DNA of 11,913 nt from an uncultured Flavobacterium sp. Its GTDB lineage: Bacteria; Bacteroidota; Bacteroidia; Flavobacteriales; Flavobacteriaceae. The notes beneath the pieces were generated by a model that saw only the letters and a list, made by a program, of their open reading frames with translations, ran no database searches and was not told the origin of the DNA. Positions 6,420-11,913 of this stretch are shown here, piece by piece. Where the stretch lies: positions 1-11,913 of the forward strand of contig NZ_CAMIHH010000097.1 in NCBI RefSeq assembly GCF_946220915.1, in the 5' to 3' direction. The first letter of the stretch is position 1. The number at the start of each line of letters is the position of its first letter. The translations under genes were made by a program, and so were the position numbers.

Positions 6420-6447
6420 TTCCCCCTTTGGGGATGGGATTATGGGG
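6420..6447. repeat. CCCC/GGGG palindromic repeat arm
   Basis: TTCCCCCTTTGGGG at 6420-6433, continuing ATGGGATTATGGGG, resembles the arms of the element at 2264-2341. It forms a short CCCC-CTTT-GGGG hairpin four bases downstream of the ftsX end at 6451 (stop codon 6453-6451). It may attenuate or stabilise the message between ftsX and the DUF3098 gene. With the heptamer tract it accounts for most of the 113-base gap, which has no convincing gene. Confidence 0.4.
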
Positions 6448-6450
6448 CCT

Positions 6451-7323
6451 TTAATAAAGGTCATCTGTCCTCAGGTTCAGGAACCTTTGCGTAGCGAAGA
6501 ATGTGCTTATTGCTGCAATGATGGTCCCGAAGACGAGCACACCGCCCAGCACAATAGCCGTTGGCATCCAGTCCTCCCAAATGTTGAGTACCGGAAACTC
6601 GCCATCCAGCCAGTAAACGATGTACACGAGTGCCAGTATCGCCAGGAATGCCCCTATGAAGCCCAGCCTCATACCCTTCCATATATAAGGCCTGCGGATG
6701 AACGACTTGGTAGCGCCTACCATCTGCATCGTCTTAATGGTAAACCGGTGTGAGTAGATAGACAGCCTTAGCGCGCTGTTGATGAGCAACATGGCAATAA
6801 CCACCAGCACCCCGCTGATGATAAGTATCCATAACGTTATTTTTTCGATATTCTCATTGGCAAGTCCCACCAGCGCCGAATCATAGCTTACATCACCAAC
6901 AATGGGATTGTCACGCAGCTGTACCTCTATCTCCTTAATGCTGTCTGGCTGCACAAAGCCGCCTTTAAGGTGCACATCGTAAGAGTCGAGCAGCGGGTTG
7001 CTGTCCAGCAGCGTTTCGTAATCCCCTACAATGTCGGGGTTGTTCTTTGCAGCATCTTCTTTAGAAACGTACACATAATCCTTTATAAACCTTGAATTTT
7101 TCAGCTCATTCCCGAAAGCCTGCTTGAGGCTGTCGGGCGAATCACGCTTAAAATAGATGGTCATGGGGATGTTTTCCTTTACATGGCCTGACAATTTCTC
7201 GGTATTGATCACGAAAAGCCCCAATGCGCCCATAAGGGTAAGCACGATGAAAATGCAGAGTATAACCGAAAAATAGGAGGTAATAACGCGCCTTTTCTGG
7301 AATTTTTCGAAAGATGATGCCAT
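6451..7323 (-). CDS. ftsX: Cell division protein FtsX (permease-like)
   Basis: FtsX pairs with the ATPase FtsE at the division septum and, in studied bacteria, controls peptidoglycan hydrolases through its extracytoplasmic loop. The 290-residue protein has the expected topology: a short cytoplasmic N-terminus, TM1 (17-39), a large periplasmic domain (about 40-162, with ENIPMTIYFKRD and a SYDVHLK segment), then TM2 (163-185), TM3 (218-238) and TM4 (254-275). The conserved cytoplasmic loop MVGATKSFIRRPYIWKGMRLG (201-221) is diagnostic. ftsE is not adjacent in this window, as is usual in Bacteroidota. It is the first gene of the minus-strand set; its upstream region (7324 onward) contains a repeat element and no confident promoter. 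Confidence 0.94.
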   Translation of the reverse strand: MASSFEKFQKRRVITSYFSVILCIFIVLTLMGALGLFVINTEKLSGHVKENIPMTIYFKRDSPDSLKQAFGNELKNSRFIKDYVYVSKEDAAKNNPDIVGDYETLLDSNPLLDSYDVHLKGGFVQPDSIKEIEVQLRDNPIVGDVSYDSALVGLANENIEKITLWILIISGVLVVIAMLLINSALRLSIYSHRFTIKTMQMVGATKSFIRRPYIWKGMRLGFIGAFLAILALVYIVYWLDGEFPVLNIWEDWMPTAIVLGGVLVFGTIIAAISTFFATQRFLNLRTDDLY

Positions 7324-7438
7324 AGGTTCTATTTTAGCCGTAAAAATAAATAAAGAAATTGTAACTGTCTACTTTTTTAAAGAATAACTATGCAATCTCC
7401 AGGTTTTAAAAAACACAGGTGTTCGAAAGGTTTATTTT

Positions 7439-7605
7439 AAAGATTTTACCACAAGGAACACGAGGTTTTTCACTATGGACACTAAGCAGAAATGATAAAA
7501 TCTTTACGCTGAAAGGACACAAAGCTTTGTGACCTCCCGCCCTTCGGCGGCATTCCTTGTGCACCCCTTGTGTAAAATCTTCGTGCCCTTTGTGGTAAAA
7601 ATGGG
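7439..7605. repeat. Imperfect long inverted-repeat element (ACCACAA-type, MITE/REP-like)
   Basis: The outer arms are TTTTACCACAAGGAACACGA from 7444 and, as reverse complement, TTTTACCACAAAGGGCACGA at 7581-7600; extended to 22 bases, 18 match. Inside, AAAGATTTTA (7439-7448) recurs inverted at 7496-7505, with a nine-base match again at 7572-7580. The perfect 14-base palindrome CACAAAGCTTTGTG is at 7518-7531, and the hairpin CCGCC-CTTC-GGCGG is at 7537-7550. Arrays of ACCACAAAGG-like words are familiar in Bacteroidota intergenic DNA. No open frame of note lies within. A non-autonomous mobile repeat or structured RNA is the best guess. Confidence 0.55.
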
Positions 7606-7694
7606 CTATATGCTTAATTGTAATAATAACCTTTTCGTCTTCCGAAAGCTTATCCCGAATTTAGATTAATCAATATTCTTGTAACGCGTAAAGT

Positions 7695-7724
7695 TTTGGT
7701 TTTCTTACAATAAACTTACTTTTG
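7695..7724 (+). promoter_or_regulatory. Promoter of the WG-repeat / MORN_2 gene pair
   Basis: TTTG at 7695-7698, an 18-base spacer and TACTTTTG at 7717-7724 match the Bacteroidota promoter consensus (TTTG, N17-19, TAnnTTTG) at every fixed position. Transcription would start near 7730, giving a leader of about 30 bases before the ATG at 7762. It is the best promoter in the window. Confidence 0.8.
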
Positions 7725-7761
7725 GCGCGGCCTTTGATAGGCAATTCCCAAATCATCCTTC

Positions 7762-9426
7762 ATGCGAAAACTTTTACTTCTTTTTATATTGGCGCTTTCC
7801 CTGCCGTCCTTTGGGCAGCAAATCGCGATACCCTACCGCGACGGCCTTAAATGGGGCCTCTCCGACCGCGATGGCAGGTTCATCATCGCGCCAAAATTCG
7901 ACAGCATTGTTTTTGGGCGTAAATATTCCAATGAGCCGGGCGACATGATTTCGTGGCTTAACGGTAGAAAAGGCCTCATAACCAATGGGCGAGAGGTACT
8001 TCCCGCTGAATACAGCAGCATTATCAGCACGCAGAATTTCATCCGGGCTGAAAAAGTCACGCCGCAAAGCATACTCACTTATGTTTTTGACAACGAAGGC
8101 GCTCCGTTGCATTCCGGCGGCATTGTGCATGTAGGGCGGATAGCCGTTAACAGCGGCCGCGACAAGAAGGGATATTACAAGGCACTGCTCCTCCATTTTA
8201 CCGGCGAAAATAACCTTGAAAACATTTTTGTGTGGAACAGCCGGGAAAAAACAACTGTGCAATGGCTTGCGAAGGACGTGCATTCGGCAGCACTGGAAAG
8301 CGTGAAAGGCCAAAATTATATTATGCTGCGCATACGGGAAAAAGAAAACAGCCCTGTAAAATTATCGCGGCTTTGGCTTGGCGACGATGGCATGTTCCAT
8401 CCCGCAGGCGAAAAGCGTAATATACCTGTTGACGAAAGGCGGGATTCGGAATCAGAAATCTGGCCCTATGAAAGGGGGCTCAATGGCGACATAAACATAG
8501 ATGCCCCTATTGGAGACATCGATATGCGTATGGCGACACCCGAACCCTCGGGAAGCTATGGTGGCAGCGGCTCTGGTACAGGCAGCGGCAGCGGTTCAGG
8601 CACGGTTAGGGGAGCTAATGCAACTGCAAAAACGGTAAACGCATACAGCAATTACAAGAAAGAAACTGACGGCTCGCTAAACATAGAGCAGCGTGATGGC
8701 TCGGGTAAATCACGGAAATCTAAAATAAAATTCACTCCCGATGCTTTTACGGTAAAAACTTTTGTTGGCAGCAGGCAAATGGGCGACACCATATATCATT
8801 TCAATAATTACGCAATATATACCTTCAAAGGCCGCTCAGGTATACTAACTAATGGCCAGACCTCCAGAGGCACCGAATATGATGAACTTACCGATGTACA
8901 GTTTAGCCTCTACAAAGCCAATAAGCGTGTTTTGGCATTCATTGCCGGCAATCGCGATAAGAAAACAAAAGCAATGAAATACGGCCTCATCGACTTGGGG
9001 GGTAAGGAAATAATTCCATTTGTATACGATGAGCTGGTGGTGGCGGTTACCTCATTGTCTCCCGGTTACGACTTGCTGGCAAAGCGCAATGGCAAATATG
9101 AAATAATTACTGCGACCGGCGAAAAGATCATTTCGGGAATTGATGAGGTTAAAGACAGGAAGCAGGAGGGCAAGCCATATCTCGAACTTAGGCATGCCGG
9201 CAAATATGGTGTGTTTTTAAGGACCAATGGCGAGAATCCGTTTAAGATCGATCCCACTTATCACTACCCGATAAAACAACTGCGCCTGGTATATCCGGGC
9301 GAAAACCTTCCGTTATCGCGTCACGGCAGCAGCGACAATCATATGGTTCTAATTGAACTCATGGATGCCAACGGAAATACCAAAGGCTTTGCCCGGGAGG
9401 ATGGTTTTTTATACTTTAAAGATTAA
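7762..9426 (+). CDS. Secreted WG-repeat-containing protein
   Basis: This 554-residue exported protein has a signal peptide at residues 1-19 (ending PSFGQ). WG-type repeats, each a short beta unit of the form G-K-W/Y-G-hydrophobic-x-D-x-G followed by I-P-x-x-Y/F-D, appear at 28-50 (GLKWGLSDRDGRFIIAPKF), 68-87 (NGRKGLITNGREVLPAEY), 357-376, 405-425 (MKYGLIDLGGKEIIPFVYDE), 443-458 and 479-489. A block between about 95 and 260 is not recognised. A Ser/Gly linker at 263-280 separates the N-terminal repeats from the C-terminal ones. WG-repeat proteins are common in Bacteroidota; their molecular function is not established, though surface or protein-binding roles are often supposed. There is no C-terminal sorting domain. 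The next gene starts three bases later, so the two are co-transcribed from the promoter at 7695. Confidence 0.82.
   Translation: MRKLLLLFILALSLPSFGQQIAIPYRDGLKWGLSDRDGRFIIAPKFDSIVFGRKYSNEPGDMISWLNGRKGLITNGREVLPAEYSSIISTQNFIRAEKVTPQSILTYVFDNEGAPLHSGGIVHVGRIAVNSGRDKKGYYKALLLHFTGENNLENIFVWNSREKTTVQWLAKDVHSAALESVKGQNYIMLRIREKENSPVKLSRLWLGDDGMFHPAGEKRNIPVDERRDSESEIWPYERGLNGDINIDAPIGDIDMRMATPEPSGSYGGSGSGTGSGSGSGTVRGANATAKTVNAYSNYKKETDGSLNIEQRDGSGKSRKSKIKFTPDAFTVKTFVGSRQMGDTIYHFNNYAIYTFKGRSGILTNGQTSRGTEYDELTDVQFSLYKANKRVLAFIAGNRDKKTKAMKYGLIDLGGKEIIPFVYDELVVAVTSLSPGYDLLAKRNGKYEIITATGEKIISGIDEVKDRKQEGKPYLELRHAGKYGVFLRTNGENPFKIDPTYHYPIKQLRLVYPGENLPLSRHGSSDNHMVLIELMDANGNTKGFAREDGFLYFKD
8548..8601 (+). 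repeat. Ser/Gly low-complexity linker within the WG-repeat protein
   Basis: Residues 263-280 are almost all Ser and Gly, encoded by GGC AGC GGC TCT-like codons in tandem. Such a tract usually acts as a flexible hinge. It sits between the unassigned middle block and the C-terminal WG repeats, and the simple codon pattern could vary in length by slippage. Confidence 0.7.
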
Positions 9427-9429
9427 GCA

Positions 9430-10917
9430 ATGAAGAAAATACTTATAGCGCTGCTTTTCTCGGCCCGGTTATTTTCGCAGGATTACGACTATAGGCACAT
9501 TGACCTGCCAAGGCTCGACCGCATGGATAATTTTTATGAATTCCGCGATGAGGTATTCCCATCGGATGTAATGGCAAAGCTGGATGATGTTCGCCGCAAG
9601 CCCGGCACCCGCGATGTGAAGCTTGTCGAAACCGTGAGGGACAACCACATTGTCGTCATGCATTATTTGGGTGATGTTGCCATCATGGCGCAGTCGTTCG
9701 ACAAAAAAGGCCTGGCGGACGGGCTGACGACATTGTATTACTCGAATGGGCAAATACGCCAGGAACTACCCTTTGTAAAAGGTGTTGCCAATGGGCTTGG
9801 CAAAGCCTACGACAGGGATGGCACACTGATGGTGGAAACCACTTATAAAAACAACAAGCGTCACGGCCTGCGAAAGATGCATTCGCGCGGCGGTAAAGAA
9901 TGGATAGAAGGTAATTTTGACAATGACGATGTTATTGGAAAAATTAAGATAGTCTGCTACGAAAAAACCTATATATATCCGCCCGACTTGAGAAAAGGTG
10001 TGGTAGAGGTTTTTGAAAACAACATTAAAACAGCCGAAATACCTATCATCGACGAAGATGAGGTACATGGCGCGATCAGGGAATTTTATAATGACGGCAA
10101 GCTAAAAAGCTTAATACGCTTTTATGACGGCGAGCGTCACGGCCTTACTGAATATTTTAAACCCGACGGTACGCTCCTTTTCAGCAATGCGTACAGTGAC
10201 GGAAAAAGTGTTGGTGCCTACACATTTGCTTCCTACGATGGCACGGTATTGCAAAAAGGGCAGTATGATGGCCGCGGACTGAAAACCGGGCTATGGACGG
10301 ACTTCGATAAATACGGCAGGCCTGAGCGCGAAATAGAATATAAAGACGGCAAGATCAATGGGCTTTATAAAAGCTATAATCAGGGCATGCCAAGGGAAGA
10401 AACGCACTATGTAAATGGCACGAAAGAAGGCCCCTCTAAAATGTATGCCTTAAATACAGGTATCCTTGAAGGCGAGAAAGTTTTTAAAAATGACGAAACG
10501 GTATCGTACAAAGGTTATTACCCTGACGGAAGCCTTTTTGTAACGTATGCCTATGCCGCGAAAAACAGGCCGGTATCAATGATTTACTATGACCTGCAGG
10601 GAAAAGTTATTGCCGATTCAAAATATAATGAAAAAGGCATGCCTGTAGGCGAGCACAAACTTATAATGATGAATGATAACGGTTACAGGATTGCCAGCAG
10701 TACCGTATATGATGACTCAGGCAAACGCATAAAATTGACGATGTACAGCGGGAGCGACAACAAAAATTATACGGAGACCTCTTTTGATGGCGAACTGATG
10801 CACGGCCCACAAACTATTTATAATGCCGAAACAAATGAGAAAACCACTACATGGTATTTTCAGCGCAAAAAGGTAACCGAAAAAGAATTTAAGGAACTGA
10901 GTAAAAAGAAACCCTAA
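9430..10917 (+). CDS. Secreted MORN_2 / YwqK-like repeat protein
   Basis: This 495-residue exported protein has a short signal peptide (residues 1-16, ending RLFSQ). After about 75 residues without recognisable motifs it is mostly MORN_2-type repeats of about 22-24 residues with the pattern G-x-x-x-x-Y/F-x-x-x-G-x-hydrophobic-x-x-E-x-x-Y-x-x-G-x-x-x-G. Clear copies include 97-118, 121-143, 213-234, 237-258, 287-308 and 310-331, with weaker copies at 360-465. The highly charged C-terminus is EKEFKELSKKKP. Databases often label such proteins YwqK family antitoxin, but no toxin gene is adjacent and the protein is exported, so that label is doubtful here. Its ATG is three bases after the WG-repeat stop, so the two likely form one operon. 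Extracellular or periplasmic binding is plausible; no catalytic residues are evident. Confidence 0.82.
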   Translation: MKKILIALLFSARLFSQDYDYRHIDLPRLDRMDNFYEFRDEVFPSDVMAKLDDVRRKPGTRDVKLVETVRDNHIVVMHYLGDVAIMAQSFDKKGLADGLTTLYYSNGQIRQELPFVKGVANGLGKAYDRDGTLMVETTYKNNKRHGLRKMHSRGGKEWIEGNFDNDDVIGKIKIVCYEKTYIYPPDLRKGVVEVFENNIKTAEIPIIDEDEVHGAIREFYNDGKLKSLIRFYDGERHGLTEYFKPDGTLLFSNAYSDGKSVGAYTFASYDGTVLQKGQYDGRGLKTGLWTDFDKYGRPEREIEYKDGKINGLYKSYNQGMPREETHYVNGTKEGPSKMYALNTGILEGEKVFKNDETVSYKGYYPDGSLFVTYAYAAKNRPVSMIYYDLQGKVIADSKYNEKGMPVGEHKLIMMNDNGYRIASSTVYDDSGKRIKLTMYSGSDNKNYTETSFDGELMHGPQTIYNAETNEKTTTWYFQRKKVTEKEFKELSKKKP

Positions 10918-10926
10918 CACCATCCT

Positions 10927-10956
10927 TTTAACTTTCATACAATAAGCGTATTTTTG
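10927..10956 (+). promoter_or_regulatory. Promoter of leuS
   Basis: TATTTTTG at 10949-10956 is a perfect TAnnTTTG box, with TTTA at 10927-10930 as a near-match -33 element 18 bases upstream. Transcription would start near 10962, leaving a leader of about 45 bases. The leader contains CTTTG / ACTTTGCAACTTTC repeats but no T-box-like structure that I can recognise. Confidence 0.65.
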
Positions 10957-11007
10957 CGTGCTTTGTCCTGCTTTGGGACTTTGCAACTTTCAAACTTGCG
11001 ACTTATC

Positions 11008-11913
11008 ATGAGATACAATCCCAACGAAATTGAAGCCCGCTGGCAAAAATACTGGGCGGAGGAAGGCACCTTTCGCGCCGAAGACATAAGCGACAAACCC
11101 AAGTACTATGTGCTGGATATGTTTCCGTACCCATCGGGCGCGGGGCTGCACGTAGGCCATCCCCTGGGCTACATTGCCAGTGACATTTATGCCCGCTACA
11201 AGCGCCATAAAGGATTTAATGTGCTCCACCCGCAGGGCTACGACAGCTTTGGCCTTCCGGCAGAGCAGTATGCGATACAGACCGGGCAGCACCCGGCCAT
11301 TACCACCGAAACGAACATCAACCGCTACCGCGAGCAACTTGACAAAATAGGCTTCTCGTTCGATTGGGACCGCGAGGTGCGCACCTCCAGCCCGGAATAC
11401 TACAAATGGACACAGTGGATCTTCATCCAGCTGTTCAACTCCTGGTACAATAAAGATTCCGACAAAGCCGAGAGCATCTGCACCCTGGTCCAAAAATTTG
11501 AAGACAACGGCAACGCAGGCATCAATGCCGTGAGCGATGATAACATCCCTGCATTTTCTGCTGCCGACTGGAAAGGCTACAACAAGGAAGAACAGGAGCG
11601 CATCCTCTTAAAATACCGTCTTACCTACCTTGCCGAAACCGAAGTGAACTGGTGTGCCGCATTGGGAACCGTATTGGCCAACGACGAGATCGTGAACGGC
11701 GTTTCCGAACGTGGCGGCTATCCCGTTGTCCGTAAAAAGATGACCCAATGGAGCATGAGGATATCGGCGTATGCCGAAAGGCTTTTGCAGGGATTGGAAA
11801 CCATCGACTGGACGGATTCATTAAAGGAAAGCCAGAGGAACTGGATCGGGAAGTCGGTTGGGGCGAGTGTGGTGTTTAACCTCACCCCCGACCCCTCTCC
11901 AAAGGATATCCTC
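11008..11913 (+). CDS. leuS: Leucyl-tRNA synthetase LeuS (partial, N-terminal 302 residues)
   Basis: LeuRS charges tRNA-Leu with leucine and hydrolyses mischarged products in its CP1 editing domain. The frame is open from ATG 11008 to the window edge (302 codons), so most of the roughly 900-residue enzyme lies outside. The N-terminus shows the class I catalytic fold: NPNEIEARWQKYW, then DMFPYPSGAGLHVGHPLGY with the HIGH-type signature HVGH at 48-51, and GYDSFGLPAEQYAIQTG. Residues from about 150 to 210 (NKDSDKAESICTLVQKFEDN onward) form an insertion known in Bacteroidota LeuRS, followed by VNWCAALGTVLANDEIVNG and SERGGYPVVRKKMTQWSMR. CP1 should begin after SQRNWIGKSVGASVVF, but the frame continues NLTPDPSPKDIL, which looks like translated dispersed-repeat DNA. 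No frameshift or stop is visible within the window. Confidence 0.95.
   Translation, partial: MRYNPNEIEARWQKYWAEEGTFRAEDISDKPKYYVLDMFPYPSGAGLHVGHPLGYIASDIYARYKRHKGFNVLHPQGYDSFGLPAEQYAIQTGQHPAITTETNINRYREQLDKIGFSFDWDREVRTSSPEYYKWTQWIFIQLFNSWYNKDSDKAESICTLVQKFEDNGNAGINAVSDDNIPAFSAADWKGYNKEEQERILLKYRLTYLAETEVNWCAALGTVLANDEIVNGVSERGGYPVVRKKMTQWSMRISAYAERLLQGLETIDWTDSLKESQRNWIGKSVGASVVFNLTPDPSPKDIL
11879..11913 (+). repeat. Dispersed-repeat-like sequence inside leuS (encodes LTPDPSP)
   Basis: CTCACCCCCGACCCCTCTCC at 11881-11900, followed by AAAGGATATCCTC, is translated in the leuS frame as LTPDPSPKDIL (residues 292-302). The LTPDPSP(K/R)GEG peptide and its CTCACCCCCGACCCCTCTCC DNA are a recurrent repeat in many bacterial genomes, usually intergenic and often mis-annotated as coding. 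Here it lies in frame within an essential gene. Only the left part is visible, and the normal GGAGAGGGG continuation is replaced by GGATATCC, itself part of the palindrome AGGATATCCT. Identity with a genomic repeat family is inferred. Confidence 0.6.

Larger units (their letters stand above)
7324..7761. other. Gene-free divergent intergenic region between ftsX and the WG-repeat gene
   Basis: This 438-base stretch has no credible coding frame. From left to right it holds an A/T-rich ftsX leader (7324-7400), the palindromic element at 7439-7605, an A/T-rich stretch, and the rightward promoter at 7695-7724. I see no tRNA, riboswitch or transposase remnant. Confidence 0.7.

Noticed and set aside
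7324..7400. Promoter for ftsX on the minus strand
   Set aside because: Several A/T-rich near-matches such as TATTTTTA exist, but none has a -33 partner at the right spacing.
7439..7605. CRISPR array
   Set aside because: The repeats are few, inverted and unequal in spacing; there are no regular spacers and no cas genes.
7774..8313. Open frame of about 179 codons on the minus strand opposite the WG-repeat gene
   Set aside because: Antisense to a gene with signal peptide and clear repeats; the translation has no domain character.
9430..10917. Toxin-antitoxin system based on the YwqK-like protein
   Set aside because: The protein is exported, much longer than typical antitoxins, and its partner is a WG-repeat protein rather than a toxin. 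The label is inherited from family naming.
10962..11007. T-box or other leucine-responsive leader before leuS
   Set aside because: The predicted leader is only about 45 bases and shows no specifier loop, T-box motif or terminator.
10990..11493. Open frame of about 167 codons on the minus strand opposite leuS
   Set aside because: Covers the conserved catalytic N-terminus of LeuRS in antisense; no independent support.

Overview
The window looks like chromosomal core DNA from a member of the Flavobacteriaceae (Bacteroidota), probably one with a fairly high GC content for the family (about mid-40s percent by eye). The evidence is the ftsX / DUF3098 / uppP / truB gene order, signal peptides ending in FGQ or FSQ, a leucyl-tRNA synthetase with the long insertion typical of Bacteroidota, little sign of Shine-Dalgarno sites, and promoters of the TTTG...TAnnTTTG type. 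No tRNA, rRNA, CRISPR array, transposase or prophage gene is visible.

Layout. Positions 1-190 (minus) hold the start of a small DUF423 membrane protein. A divergent intergenic region follows, then a saccharopine reductase-type dehydrogenase (304-1674, plus) closed by a clear hairpin, then an Lrp/AsnC regulator (1793-2263, plus) with its own promoter. A short palindromic repeat fills the convergent gap to a YugP-like membrane zinc metallopeptidase (2350-3057, minus). From 7323 down to 3163 the minus strand carries a tightly packed set: ftsX, DUF3098, uppP, truB, a predicted small outer-membrane beta-barrel protein, and a secreted YiiX/YebB-like NlpC/P60 cysteine hydrolase. The gaps are -4 to +12 bases, except for 113 bases after ftsX that hold dispersed-repeat debris.

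The 438-base divergent region 7324-7761 contains an imperfect palindromic element and a strong promoter. That promoter drives two exported repeat proteins separated by 3 bases: a WG-repeat protein with a Gly/Ser linker (7762-9426) and a MORN_2/YwqK-like protein (9430-10917). leuS starts at 11008 from its own promoter and runs off the right edge.

How the genes work together. ftsX (division-site peptidoglycan remodelling) and uppP (recycling of the undecaprenyl carrier) link the minus-strand cluster to the cell envelope, and the two downstream exported proteins plausibly act there too. The dehydrogenase and Lrp regulator look like an amino-acid (lysine) metabolism pair. The most notable observation is at the right edge: leuS runs in frame into a sequence encoding LTPDPSPKDIL. 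This resembles a widespread bacterial dispersed repeat, and it lies where the editing (CP1) domain should begin. The second candidate for unexplored biology is the secreted WG/MORN_2 pair.
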